A stretch of 64,000 nucleotides of DNA from Limnobacter parvus (GCF_024623725.1 NZ_JANKHG010000027.1:186001-250000); one strand, 5' to 3'; shown: positions 43,604 through 56,265, numbered from the stretch's first letter. Program-made: numbers and translations. The notes: generated by a model not told the origin, from the letters alone.

Positions 43604-44764
43604 TTATGCTGCCAACGAGTAACGTTGAATGACGCGTGCGCGCTTGCGTGGATGGATGTTGATCTTCTGTGCATTCTTTCCAGCCACTTCCAGCAACCGT
43701 GGGTTCATTACAGCAAACCAAAGTGGTGGAACGTAAGCGACCAGAAACATTCCGAAGTATCCGGATGGCAGGCTGGGTAATTCCGGAAAATCGCGCAGCG
43801 ATTGGTAACTGCGCGCCGGGTTTGCATGGTGATCCGAATGACGCTGCAACTGAAACACCACGAGGTTGGAAACCAAGTGATTGCTGTTCCAGGAATGGTG
43901 TGGCGCGCAACGCTCGTACTCGCCGTTGGGCAATTTTTGGCGCATCAGACCATAGTGCTCAATGTAGTTTGCACTGGTCAACTGGAATGCACCCCAGAAG
44001 GCCACCACGGCCAACACCGGCACCATGGGCCAGCCGAACATCACAATCAATGCGGTGTACAAAACCAAAGTCATTGCACCGCCCTGCAGCATTTCATTGC
44101 CCACATTCCAGCGGCTTTTTCCAGCCCGCTCAAGGCGCTCACCTTCCAGCCTCCAGGCGCGTTTGAAGGCACCGGGAATTTCACGCAACATGAACTCGTA
44201 AATGTGTTCGCCCATGCGGGAAGTGGCCGGGTCTTCCGGTGTGGCCACATCGCGGTGGTGCCCACGGTTGTGTTCAATCGAGAAATGACCGTAGCCACCC
44301 AACGACAAGGTGATCAGCGCAAGGGCTTTGTCAAGTTTGCGTTTCTTGTGGCCCATTTCATGGCCAAGGTTCAAGCCAAAACCCAGCATGGCACCGGTAG
44401 TAATCGCCACAGCCAGCCAATGAATCAAATGAAGTTCGTGCGTGGCCAAGAAGACCACATTGAACAGAAACCCGAAAGTGATGATTGGCACCAACAAGTA
44501 GGTGATTACACGGTAGTAGGTGGTGTTTTCCAGTTCGGGCACGGCCTGTTCGGGCGGGTTCTGTTTGTCTTCACCAAACACGAAATCAAGCACCGGCAAG
44601 CCGAGGTAAAAGAAAGCCAGGAAGATCCACAGCCATTGGGTGTGACCCGTGTAGAGATACATGATCGGGCCCAGCGGGGCTGCGAAAGGCGCAATTACGG
44701 ACAACAGCCAAAGAAATTTCTTGGGGTCTTTGTATTGGGTTGCGGGCATTGTATTTGAAGTCAT
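43604..44764 (-). CDS. alkB: Alkane 1-monooxygenase, AlkB type
   Basis: Integral-membrane diiron hydroxylase of 386 aa that turns medium-chain n-alkanes into 1-alkanols. All conserved motifs are present: HEMGHK (135-140), EHNRGHH (164-170), NYIEHYGL (266-273) and LQRHSDHH (306-313), with about six hydrophobic segments. It needs rubredoxin and rubredoxin reductase, which are not seen next to it. It diverges from an AraC regulator 130 bp away, the usual arrangement for controlled alkane hydroxylases. No strong ribosome binding site is seen; ATG 44749 is an alternative start. Confidence 0.93.
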   Translation of the reverse strand: MTSNTMPATQYKDPKKFLWLLSVIAPFAAPLGPIMYLYTGHTQWLWIFLAFFYLGLPVLDFVFGEDKQNPPEQAVPELENTTYYRVITYLLVPIITFGFLFNVVFLATHELHLIHWLAVAITTGAMLGFGLNLGHEMGHKKRKLDKALALITLSLGGYGHFSIEHNRGHHRDVATPEDPATSRMGEHIYEFMLREIPGAFKRAWRLEGERLERAGKSRWNVGNEMLQGGAMTLVLYTALIVMFGWPMVPVLAVVAFWGAFQLTSANYIEHYGLMRQKLPNGEYERCAPHHSWNSNHLVSNLVVFQLQRHSDHHANPARSYQSLRDFPELPSLPSGYFGMFLVAYVPPLWFAVMNPRLLEVAGKNAQKINIHPRKRARVIQRYSLAA

Positions 44765-44894
44765 TTATTCGCACCGTGTTGTTCAGGATGGTTTCATCTT
44801 AGGCTTGCGATGCGATGGACAACACCGCACAGGGTGGCATAAGATCGTCAAAAAGTGACAAAACATAAAAAACAGAAATCATCGAGACAAAAAC

Positions 44895-45935
44895 TTGCCC
44901 AAGTCCTTTCACGAATCAGTCGCAGCGTTAAAGCCTGCCCTGCACCCGGTGTACGCGCGTTTGCTGTGTGCAGAACTGCAGCGCCGTGGGTTTGCACCCG
45001 CAGCAATTCTGAAAGGTTTGCCCCTGGATTGGCAGCATTTGCATGAACACAACCAGTTCATGAGTTTTGATCAAATGCGCCAATTGATCGAGCGTGGGCT
45101 GGCGCTCAGCGATTGCCCCTGGCTTGGCCTTGAGGTGGGCTTGCGCACGCCTGCATCTGCGCATGGCACCTTGGGTGCAGCCATGATTGCCAGCAAAAAT
45201 TTGCCCAGTGCCATGTTGTTGTTGCAACGGTATGCAGGTTTGCGGCAGAACCTGGCCAATCTAAAGTTTGAACATGAACCCGACTTTGCAGCCGTGCTTG
45301 AGGAGTGGGTTGATTTGGGCCCTGTGCGCGAATACCTGCATTGCCAATTGTTGGGTGGTTTGGTGCAGTTGCTCACCGCGATGACCGGGCAGGAATTGCC
45401 ACCTTTGCTGCGCATCGAATGGCCTTTCGATGCCCCCCTATGGGCAGATGAATATCAGCGCATGGCGCACGGAAACGTATTTGCCTGTGCCCAGTTGCGG
45501 GTGGTGTTACACCCTTCCTTGGTGAACAGCCCAAGCCTGGCCGCCGACGATGAGGCTTTGCAGCATTTGCTTCGCGACTGCGATTTGCAGTTGCAGCGTT
45601 TGCAAGCCGGCGGCACACTGGCGCAGCGTGTGCGCGTGCAGTTGCAACAAACTGAGGGGCACATGCCCACCTTGCAAACCATGGCCGCACAAGAAAACCT
45701 GACCGAGCGCACCTTCATGCGCCACTTGCAGGCCGAAGGCACCAGCTTTCAGCAGTTGCTGGATGAGGTTCGACACGAGCGAGCATGTTGGCTGCTTGCG
45801 CACACCAACAACACGGTTGAAGACATTGCCTACAATTTGGGTTTTGAAGACGCATCGAATTTTAGCCGCACTTTCAAGCGTTGGTGTGGCCAAACGCCAA
45901 GCGACTTTCGGCAAACACACAGCAACAAACACTGA
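44895..45935 (+). CDS. AraC-family regulator divergent from alkB
   Basis: Transcription regulator of about 346 aa. The N-terminal AraC-type ligand domain begins VYARLLCAELQRRGF, and two C-terminal HTH motifs are present (MAAQENLTERTFMRHLQAEG and VEDIAYNLGFEDASNFSRTF). No ATG is available in frame upstream; TTG 44895 is the only early start, GTG 44949 an alternative. Its position opposite alkB and the similarity to alkane-responsive AraC regulators make it the likely activator of alkB. Confidence 0.85.
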   Translation: MPKSFHESVAALKPALHPVYARLLCAELQRRGFAPAAILKGLPLDWQHLHEHNQFMSFDQMRQLIERGLALSDCPWLGLEVGLRTPASAHGTLGAAMIASKNLPSAMLLLQRYAGLRQNLANLKFEHEPDFAAVLEEWVDLGPVREYLHCQLLGGLVQLLTAMTGQELPPLLRIEWPFDAPLWADEYQRMAHGNVFACAQLRVVLHPSLVNSPSLAADDEALQHLLRDCDLQLQRLQAGGTLAQRVRVQLQQTEGHMPTLQTMAAQENLTERTFMRHLQAEGTSFQQLLDEVRHERACWLLAHTNNTVEDIAYNLGFEDASNFSRTFKRWCGQTPSDFRQTHSNKH

Positions 45936-45975
45936 TGAATGTTCACTAAAACATTTCGTACCATCTCATTTTTAG

Positions 45976-49112
<3,137 letters not shown>

Positions 49113-49190
49113 GACACGCTGTCGCTATTTACCCCCATTGTGTCCGGCTTTGCCCTAGGCTGAACTGCCTGTGTGCAACAAGATGGTTGC

Positions 49191-50171
49191 ATGAGCTCAA
49201 TGTCCAAATCCGTCACCCTGTTTCTTCGCCTGTGCCAAGGGCGTTTGCTGGCTGCCCGAAATCCTGAAAAGGTGTGGCGGGTTGGCGAGCGCGTCACGAA
49301 CCTGCTGCAAAAGCTTTCCCGAATGCCTGCGGGTTGTAGCGTGCAGCACCGCACCGTGAACGGCGTGCCGGTAGAAATAATCGAGAACCACAGTGCGCAT
49401 GCCAACAGCCGTCAAACTTTGTTGTTCTTGCATGGTGGTGGCTTTGCGTTTGGCAGCGCAGCGAATTACCGTGCCTTCGTTGCGCGCTTGTGTAAAAAAT
49501 CGGGCATTGCCCGCGCCTGGGTGCCCGATTACACCCTCATGGGCAAAGCCCCTTTCCCCGCTGGCTTGAACGATGTGGTTGCTGTGTGGAAAGCCTTGCT
49601 GCATGAACACGGTCAGGATGAATTGCTGCTGGCCGGCGATTCAGCGGGCGGTAATTTAAGCCTGGCCTTGTGCCATGCCATGAACTCAAGTGAGCTTCGA
49701 TTGCCCACACGTGTGTACCTCAGCTCGCCCTGGCTCGATCCTTCCCTGGGTGAAAGTGATTTGCGCCCCGAGGTGGTGGATGCATTCCTGGGTCACAACG
49801 AAGCGCAGGCCCGTGACTGGCTCAAGCGCATGTTCGCCACCCCCTATGCCAGTGTGCACAATCCAGAAAACCCGCTTATCTCGCCTTTGTTGGGCGACCT
49901 GTCGCGCTTGCCGCCCGTGTATGTGCAGTGTTCCGCCAATGAAGTGTTCATGGTGGACAGCTTAAGGCTGGTGAAGCAGGCGCAGCAACTGGGCACCGTG
50001 TGTCATGTTGATGTGTGGTCGGGTGTGTTTCACGATTTCATTTTGTTTTCTCCATCCATGCCAGAAGGGCGTGCCGCATTTGCTGCGGCAGCGGCATGGC
50101 TTGGGCATGGCGAAGTTCGCCGCCCACCTTACTTTCAAACCCGCATTCGCCAGTTGTCATCACCTCTTTAA
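49191..50171 (+). CDS. Alpha/beta hydrolase, hormone-sensitive-lipase type
   Basis: Esterase/lipase of about 326 aa. The oxyanion motif HGGGFAFGS is near 82, the nucleophile elbow GDSAGGNLSLAL near 150 and the late His in SGVFHDFILFS near 285. These features match the HSL (family IV) esterases. The start is uncertain: ATG 49191 or 49200, with GTG 49173 also open. It ends 9 nt before the acyl-CoA dehydrogenase gene, so it could release a fatty acid that the following enzymes activate and oxidise. Confidence 0.85.
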   Translation: MSSMSKSVTLFLRLCQGRLLAARNPEKVWRVGERVTNLLQKLSRMPAGCSVQHRTVNGVPVEIIENHSAHANSRQTLLFLHGGGFAFGSAANYRAFVARLCKKSGIARAWVPDYTLMGKAPFPAGLNDVVAVWKALLHEHGQDELLLAGDSAGGNLSLALCHAMNSSELRLPTRVYLSSPWLDPSLGESDLRPEVVDAFLGHNEAQARDWLKRMFATPYASVHNPENPLISPLLGDLSRLPPVYVQCSANEVFMVDSLRLVKQAQQLGTVCHVDVWSGVFHDFILFSPSMPEGRAAFAAAAAWLGHGEVRRPPYFQTRIRQLSSPL

Positions 50172-50180
50172 GGTTCTCGC

Positions 50181-51323
50181 ATGTTCACCACTTACTTCAA
50201 TCAAACCCACGAGGAAGCACGTCGCAATATTCGTCGCTTCGTCGAGCGACATATTCAACCCAACATCAATGAATGGGAGGAGGCCGGTACTTTCCCGCGC
50301 GAAATTTACAATTTGGCTGGCGAGGCGGGCATTCTTGCCATCGGTTATCCGGAAGAACTAGGTGGCAATTCCGAAGGCGATTATTTCATGAGCCTGGTGG
50401 CCACTGAAGAATTGTTGCGTGCTGGCTCCGGTGGTTTTTTCTCGAGCCTCATGTCGCACGGTATTGCCTTGCCGCCCATTGCCAAATGGGCCAGTGCTGA
50501 AATGAAAGCGCGCATTGTTCCCGAGGTGTTGAGTGGCGACAAAATTATCGCATTGGCAGTGACCGAACCGGGTGGTGGTTCAGACGTGGCCAACCTGAAA
50601 ACCCGTGCGGTGGATTGTGGCGACCACTACAAAGTGTCGGGTTCCAAAACCTACATTACCTCGGGCATACGTGCTGACTATTACACAGTGGCTGTGCGCA
50701 CAGGCGGCGATGGTTATGGTGGTATCAGCATGCTGTTGATGGAAAAGGGCATGCCCGGTTTCACCACAGGCCAGCCTTTGAAAAAAATGGGATGGTGGTG
50801 CAGCGACACAGCTGAACTATTCTTCGACAATGTGGTGGTGCCGAAATCAAATTTGATTGGCATTGAAAACGGTGGCTTCATGATGATCATGACCAATTTC
50901 GAGGCCGAGCGCTTGGGCCTGGCATGCTACTCAAATACTTTGTCGGAACTGGCTTTGAACGAAGCGCTGGCCTACGCCAAAAACCGCAGCACCTTTGGCA
51001 AGCCCTTGAGCAAACACCAGGTGATTCGCCACAAGCTGGCTGACATGGCCACACAGCTGGAAGCCAGCCGCGAATTCACTTACCGGGTTGCAGCCCGCAT
51101 GCAGGCAGGCAAACCCGCTTTGAAAGAAGTGTCGATGGCCAAAAACTTTGCCACCAAAACATCGGACTTTATTACCTATGAGGCCGTACAAATTTTTGGT
51201 GGCATGGGCTATATGCGTGAAAGTTTGGTGGAACGTTTGTACCGCGACAATCGTATTGCATCGATTGGCGGTGGCACTTATGAAATCATGAACGAAATTA
51301 TCGGCAAGCAGTTGGGCTTGTAA
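50181..51323 (+). CDS. Acyl-CoA dehydrogenase
   Basis: FAD enzyme of 380 aa, normal family length, with the signatures ALAVTEPGGGSDVANLKT (124-141) and VQIFGGMGYMRESLVERLYR near the C-terminus. The late catalytic glutamate position reads IGGGTYEIM (Gly), but FEAERLGLA (E243) supplies the base at the position used by long-chain/isovaleryl-type dehydrogenases. It makes the first oxidation step of the acyl-CoA. AAGG precedes the ATG. It is followed after 16 nt by the MaoC gene. Confidence 0.92.
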   Translation: MFTTYFNQTHEEARRNIRRFVERHIQPNINEWEEAGTFPREIYNLAGEAGILAIGYPEELGGNSEGDYFMSLVATEELLRAGSGGFFSSLMSHGIALPPIAKWASAEMKARIVPEVLSGDKIIALAVTEPGGGSDVANLKTRAVDCGDHYKVSGSKTYITSGIRADYYTVAVRTGGDGYGGISMLLMEKGMPGFTTGQPLKKMGWWCSDTAELFFDNVVVPKSNLIGIENGGFMMIMTNFEAERLGLACYSNTLSELALNEALAYAKNRSTFGKPLSKHQVIRHKLADMATQLEASREFTYRVAARMQAGKPALKEVSMAKNFATKTSDFITYEAVQIFGGMGYMRESLVERLYRDNRIASIGGGTYEIMNEIIGKQLGL

Positions 51324-51339
51324 AAAAGGAATAAACACC

Positions 51340-52221
51340 ATGTTGGCAGATTACCCCCTGAAGTATTTGGCTTTGCACTGGCCCAACATTCGGTCCATGG
51401 GCTGGGCAGCCATTCGCAATGCAACCCCCATCACCCGGCCTGGCACTTTGCCGCAACTTCCTGTGCACCACAGCATGCACGTGCCTGCACTCAACAATGA
51501 ATTGCTGGATCAATACGTGGCCTGGACAGGTGCGCCAGCCAATCGCTACAGCACAGAAATGCCAGCGCACTTTTGTAGCCATTGGGCCATGCCCATGTTG
51601 GCCAAGCTGGGCAGCCTTGCACCCTACAATTTGTTGTCGCTGTTGAATCAGGGTTTGCGCATGCAAATTCACTCGCCTCTGAAGCGCAGTGAGGCCATTT
51701 CGTTGCGCGGCAGCTTGATGGATGTTACTGACGATGGCGACAAAGTGCGTATTCACACGCGCGTGCAGGCCAGCAACCCCAAGGGTGAATTGGCCATGGT
51801 CATCGACAGTTATTCCACTGTGCCCCGCAGTAAACCGGCGGGCAAAAGCAAACCCGCCAAGCGCGATGAATTTGAATTCAACACCGCAGGCCACTGGAAT
51901 GCCGAGGAAGACGACGGCCTTGCATTCGCCATGCTGACCGGCGACTTCAACCCCATACACACCATCAAGGCTGTGGGCAAACGCACGCGCTTTAGAAGTT
52001 GTATTTTGCATGGCTTCGGGCAACTGGCCCGCACTTGGGAAGTGCTGCACAACGCAGGGCATTCAGTGGCCGATCTGGATGTGCGCTGGATCAAACCACT
52101 GCCTTTGCCCAACGCAGGCATACAGGTGCAAACCAGTACTCAAAAGGATTCTGAAGGTTACACACAGCTGCGTTTGGCTGCCGCAGATGGCACCCTGCAC
52201 ATGGTGGGGCGCTTCAAATGA
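51340..52221 (+). CDS. MaoC-like acyl dehydratase / enoyl-CoA hydratase 2
   Basis: Protein of 293 aa. The C-terminal hot-dog domain (about 190-290) carries the hydratase 2 motif LTGDFNPIHT with the catalytic Asp and His, plus RSCILHGFG. The N-terminal half is a degenerate hot-dog-like region, as in double-hot-dog hydratases. It would hydrate the enoyl-CoA made by the upstream dehydrogenase. AAAGGAATAAACACC precedes the ATG. The stop overlaps the thiolase-like gene (ATGA). Confidence 0.87.
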   Translation: MLADYPLKYLALHWPNIRSMGWAAIRNATPITRPGTLPQLPVHHSMHVPALNNELLDQYVAWTGAPANRYSTEMPAHFCSHWAMPMLAKLGSLAPYNLLSLLNQGLRMQIHSPLKRSEAISLRGSLMDVTDDGDKVRIHTRVQASNPKGELAMVIDSYSTVPRSKPAGKSKPAKRDEFEFNTAGHWNAEEDDGLAFAMLTGDFNPIHTIKAVGKRTRFRSCILHGFGQLARTWEVLHNAGHSVADLDVRWIKPLPLPNAGIQVQTSTQKDSEGYTQLRLAAADGTLHMVGRFK

Positions 52222-53513
52222 AGTCGATTCGAAAAGCAGTGATTGTCGATGGTGTGCGCACCCCCTTTCTCGATTCGGGTGGTGCGTATTCCCAGCTCAT
52301 GACCTATGAACTGGGTGGAAAAGCCATTGCAGGTTTGGTGAGCAAAACAGGCATTGATGCAAACCGCGTGAACATGGTGACCATGGGCACGGTGCTTCAT
52401 GAAATTGAAACCTCGAATGTGGCCCGTGAAAGCATGTTGAGCGCTGGCTTGCCAGCCACAATTCCTGCATACACCACCTCGATGGCCGGCTTGTCGGCCA
52501 GCGTGGGTTTCGCCAATTTGTGCGACATGATTGCTCTGGGTCGAATTGATGTGGGCATAGCGGCGGGTGTGGAAAGTTTCTCCGACATTCCAATTCGCTA
52601 CTCGCAAAAAATTCGGCGTGCAGCCATGAAGGTGCGGCAAGATTCTTCCGCAAAAAACATATTGAAGAATTTGGCCAGCCTTCGCCCAGCTGATTTGAAA
52701 CCCGAGATGCCCACCGGCACCGACTTCACCACCCGCAAAACCATGGGTGTGTGCGCCGAACAAATGGTGCAAAAGTTCAAGGTAAGCCGCGAAGATTGCG
52801 ATGCATTCACGGCGCGCAGCCACCAGTTGGCCATTGAGGCACTGAACCAAGGTTATTTTGAGGGCACCATTATTCCGGTTCAGGTGCCCGGCTTTGAACA
52901 TCCCATTACATCGGATAACACGCCTCGCAAAGACAGTAATATTCAAAAGCTGTCCACCATGCGAACCATTTTCCGAAAAGACGGCGTAATCACCGCAGCC
53001 GGTTCTTCCCGCTTCACGGACGGCTCTGCCGCCTTGTTGGTCACCAGCCTGGAAGCTGCAAACAACATGGGTCTACAGCCCCTGGCCGAGGTGGTGGATT
53101 ATGAATTGGCCGCGGTGAAAAGCCTGGAAGAAGAAATGTTGCTGGGGCCGGCAGTGTCCATTCCCAAGTTGCTCGCAAGAAACAAGCTCAGCATGGCCGA
53201 CATTGATGTGTGGGAACTTCACGAAGCCTTCGCCGCTCAAATTCTCGTGAACATCGCTTGCATGCAGCGCAGCGAGTTTGCAGACGAGTATTACAAGGGC
53301 CAGGTGCCGGGCGAACTGCCAATCGACAAGTTGAACACTTGGGGCGGCTCACTTTCCTTGGGCAATCCATTTGCAGCCACGGGCATTCGCTTGCTCACCA
53401 CCGCAGCCCGCAGGTTGCAAGTGGAAAACAAGCGATACGCGGTAGTATCTAGTTGTGCCGGTGGAGGTTTGGGAGCGGCAATACTTATAAAAAACATGGA
53501 GACAAACACATGA
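52218..53513 (+). CDS. Thiolase-family protein lacking the catalytic Cys and GHP His
   Basis: Thiolase-fold protein of 431 aa, closest in pattern to FadI/HADHB long-chain thiolases (AAGVESFSDIPIRYSQKIRR; FTDGSAALLV; WELHEAFAAQILVN; NTWGGSLSLGNPFAATG). By anchored alignment, the nucleophilic Cys position is Gly91 (SMAGLSAS instead of RAC/QxC), and the GHP histidine is Asn383 (LGNPF). His335 (HEAF) and Cys413 (SSCAGGG) remain. The frame is intact and normal in length, so this is not simple decay. Classic thiolysis looks impossible; a changed reaction or a structural role is likely. It overlaps both neighbours by 4 nt. Confidence 0.88.
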   Translation: MKSIRKAVIVDGVRTPFLDSGGAYSQLMTYELGGKAIAGLVSKTGIDANRVNMVTMGTVLHEIETSNVARESMLSAGLPATIPAYTTSMAGLSASVGFANLCDMIALGRIDVGIAAGVESFSDIPIRYSQKIRRAAMKVRQDSSAKNILKNLASLRPADLKPEMPTGTDFTTRKTMGVCAEQMVQKFKVSREDCDAFTARSHQLAIEALNQGYFEGTIIPVQVPGFEHPITSDNTPRKDSNIQKLSTMRTIFRKDGVITAAGSSRFTDGSAALLVTSLEAANNMGLQPLAEVVDYELAAVKSLEEEMLLGPAVSIPKLLARNKLSMADIDVWELHEAFAAQILVNIACMQRSEFADEYYKGQVPGELPIDKLNTWGGSLSLGNPFAATGIRLLTTAARRLQVENKRYAVVSSCAGGGLGAAILIKNMETNT

Positions 53514-55201
53514 GCGCAGCGCATTACGAGAAATTCGAAACCCTGCTGGATTGCCTGGACCATTGGGCGGCCAACCAACCCAACAAGGTTTACTTCACTC
53601 AGCCTTTCTCGGCCGAGAAAACCGTGGATTACACCTGGGCCCAGGTGGCTGACCAAGTAAATCGCATGGCTGCGTATTTGCAATCACTGAATCTGCCCGA
53701 GAAAACCCACATCGGCATTCTGGGTAAAAACAGCGCCCACTGGATCATAGCCGACTTGGCCATTTGGCGGGCAGGGCATGTGTCCATTCCCCTGTACCCC
53801 ACGCTGAATGCTGAAACTGCTGAATATGTGCTGGAAAACAGCGACTCGAAAATGATCTTCATCGGCAAGATGGATGAATTGTGGCGCGTGGTCGAAAAGG
53901 GCATTCCCACCGACATGCCCACCATCACCTTGCCCTTGGCGCCGCAACTGGCCCATGCCAAAAAATGGGACGACATTGTGGCTGCCACCGCACCCACTCA
54001 GAACCCCGTGAAGCGCAGCAAAGATGAAATGGCCACCATGCTTTACACCTCGGGCAGTACCGGCAAACCCAAGGGTGTGATGATTTCTTTCAATGCCATG
54101 ATCAGCGCGCTGCGCGGTACATCGAAAGTCATGAGCTTCAGCAACACCGACCGAATGATTTCCTACCTGCCATTGGCCCATGCGGCTGAACGTGCCATTC
54201 TGGAAACTGGCTCGCTGTTCTATGGCTTTCATGTGTACTTCTCGTTCGGGCTCGACAGCTTTATTCAAGATTTGCAACGCGCACGCCCAACCCTGTTTTT
54301 CTCGGTGCCGCGTTTGTGGACCAAGTTTTACAACGGCATTTGCGGAAAAATTCCGTTGGGTGTGCAGCATGTTATTTTCCGCATTCCAATTCTTTCCGGT
54401 TTATTCAAAAAGTTCTTGCTGAAGAAACTGGGCTTGTCGGAAGTGCGAATGGCCCTCAGCGGTTCCGCTCCGTTAGCGCCCGCCTTGATGTCGTGGTATC
54501 GCAACCTGGGCCTTGATTTGCTGGAAGGTTATGCCATGAGCGAAAACTTCGCCTATTCGCATTGCAGCTTGCCCGGCAAAGTGCGCGTGGGTTACGTGGG
54601 CAACACCTACCCAGGCGTGGAATGCAAAATTTCTGATGTGGGCGAAGTGCTGGTGAAAAGCCCATGCAACATGATGGGCTATTACAAAAACCCGGAACTC
54701 ACCGCGCAGTCTTATACCGAAGACGGATTTCTGAAAACAGGCGACATGGGCGTGATCGACGAACAAGGTCGATTGAAAATTACAGGCCGCGTGAAAGAGT
54801 TGTTTAAAACCAGCAAGGGCAAATACATTGCACCTGTGCCGATTGAGAACCGCTTGAATGGCCATGAGTTGATTGAAGCGGTGTGTGTAACTGGGCCTTC
54901 ATTTTCACAGCCATTTGCTTTGGTCATGTTGCCGCTTGAAGAACACAAACAAGTGGAGCAAAACCCCAATGGAGCGGCACGGGTTGAAAGTGAAATGACC
55001 GAACTACTGAACCATGTGAATGGTCAGCTTGAGGCCCATGAAAAGCTGAGCTGCATTGTGGTGGTGAAAGACTTGTGGAGCATGGAAAACGGCTTCCTGA
55101 CCCCCACCATGAAGATCAAGCGCAATGTGATTGAGGCCAATTACTTGCCAAAGGCAGAAGGCTGGGTTGCCCTGAAAAAACCTGTGGTGATTGAGCAGTA
55201 A
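53510..55201 (+). CDS. Long-chain acyl-CoA synthetase (AMP-forming)
   Basis: Adenylate-forming ligase of 563 aa that activates a carboxylic acid to acyl-CoA. P-loop MLYTSGSTGKPKGVM lies near 180, EGYAMSENFAYSH near 340, and the C-terminal hinge (KTGDMGVIDEQGRLKITGR) near 410-430. The pattern matches FAA1/ACSBG-like long-chain ligases. ATG 53510 overlaps the thiolase-like stop (ATGA); the earlier in-frame ATG lies inside that gene. It is the last gene of the operon and is followed by a strong terminator. Confidence 0.92.
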   Translation: MSAAHYEKFETLLDCLDHWAANQPNKVYFTQPFSAEKTVDYTWAQVADQVNRMAAYLQSLNLPEKTHIGILGKNSAHWIIADLAIWRAGHVSIPLYPTLNAETAEYVLENSDSKMIFIGKMDELWRVVEKGIPTDMPTITLPLAPQLAHAKKWDDIVAATAPTQNPVKRSKDEMATMLYTSGSTGKPKGVMISFNAMISALRGTSKVMSFSNTDRMISYLPLAHAAERAILETGSLFYGFHVYFSFGLDSFIQDLQRARPTLFFSVPRLWTKFYNGICGKIPLGVQHVIFRIPILSGLFKKFLLKKLGLSEVRMALSGSAPLAPALMSWYRNLGLDLLEGYAMSENFAYSHCSLPGKVRVGYVGNTYPGVECKISDVGEVLVKSPCNMMGYYKNPELTAQSYTEDGFLKTGDMGVIDEQGRLKITGRVKELFKTSKGKYIAPVPIENRLNGHELIEAVCVTGPSFSQPFALVMLPLEEHKQVEQNPNGAARVESEMTELLNHVNGQLEAHEKLSCIVVVKDLWSMENGFLTPTMKIKRNVIEANYLPKAEGWVALKKPVVIEQ

Positions 55202-55219
55202 GAATCAATGAAGTGTCCA

Positions 55220-55251
55220 AAAAAAAGCCCGGATCTCTCCGGGCTTTTTTT
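55220..55251. terminator. Bidirectional rho-independent terminator
   Basis: Perfect stem AAAAAGCCCGGA/TCCGGGCTTTTT around a TCTC loop, with A-tract and T-tract on either side. It lies between the convergent acyl-CoA ligase and pirin genes, touching the pirin stop. Confidence 0.92.
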
Positions 55252-56104
55252 ACGCCAGCGTGCCTTCCCTGAAATCTTGCAAGGCCTGTCGAATTTCCTG
55301 TTCGGTGTTCATCACAAACGGGCCGTACTGCGCAATTGGTTCATTCAACGGTTTGCCTGCAATCAGCAAAGCCTTGGCATCGGCACTTGCTTCAATCACT
55401 ACGCCATCGCCAACATTGTTCAAAATCGCCATGCGCTTGTCGCCCACCATTTGGCCGCCCACCTTCACTTCGCCACGGTAAACAAACACCACGGCATTGT
55501 GAGTTGCAGGCAAAGTTTGTTCGAATTGCGTGCTGGCAGGCAAATGCAAATCAAGGTACAGCGGTTCGGTGCCTTCACGGCTTACCGCACCTTCTACGCC
55601 GTGGCTGCTGCCCGCAATCACGGTGACCGCCACACCTTCTGGCGTGGTGAACTGGGGCAGGTCGGTGTTCTTGAAATCGCGATACCAGGGCGTGCACATT
55701 TTGTCTTTTGCGGGCAGGTTCAACCACAGCTGAAAGCCTTCCATCACGCCTTCTTCCTGTTGCGGAATTTCGGAATGAAATACACCGCGCCCTGCAGTCA
55801 TCCATTGCACGCCGCCGTTTTCTAGCAAGCCTTTGTTTCCCTTGCTGTCTTCGTGAAGCATGCGCCCGGCAATCATGTAGGTAATGGTTTCAAACCCGCG
55901 GTGCGGGTGGTTTGGGAAGCCCGCAATGTAGTCGTCAGGGTTGTCGCTGCCAAAATTGTCCAGCATCAAAAACGGATCAAGCCTGCGCTGCAGGTTTTGG
56001 GTAATCACGCGGGTCAGCTTCACTCCAGCGCCATCTGATGTGGCTTGGCCAGTAATTACATGTTCTACCGAGCGGGGGTCTTTTACACTTGCGGTTGCGT
56101 TCAT
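55250..56104 (-). CDS. Pirin family protein
   Basis: Cupin-type metal protein of 284 aa. The N-terminal pirin domain has metal ligands in HPHRGFET near 66-73 and FHSEIP near 108; the C-terminal cupin domain begins near 175. Pirins bind Fe or Mn, and some have quercetinase activity. GAGG precedes the ATG. It stands alone, convergent with the acyl-CoA ligase. Confidence 0.9.
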   Translation of the reverse strand: MNATASVKDPRSVEHVITGQATSDGAGVKLTRVITQNLQRRLDPFLMLDNFGSDNPDDYIAGFPNHPHRGFETITYMIAGRMLHEDSKGNKGLLENGGVQWMTAGRGVFHSEIPQQEEGVMEGFQLWLNLPAKDKMCTPWYRDFKNTDLPQFTTPEGVAVTVIAGSSHGVEGAVSREGTEPLYLDLHLPASTQFEQTLPATHNAVVFVYRGEVKVGGQMVGDKRMAILNNVGDGVVIEASADAKALLIAGKPLNEPIAQYGPFVMNTEQEIRQALQDFREGTLA

Positions 56105-56265
56105 GGGTACCTCGAAATGAACTGGTCAATACCCTTATTTTACCGCAGTAGAGCAAGGCAATATTGCTCGTAGAAACAAACACTTCCGAAAATACCTATA
56201 CAAATTATATTGCGCTGCAAAAGAATTAGTGCAATTGAATCAAGGGTTTGCCCTGTTTCAAAAAA

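Noticed and set aside
51260-51323. Loss of the catalytic Glu in the acyl-CoA dehydrogenase (IGGGTYEIM)
   Set aside because: Gly here is normal for the long-chain/isovaleryl-type group, which uses the Glu in the FEAERLGLA region, present as E243.
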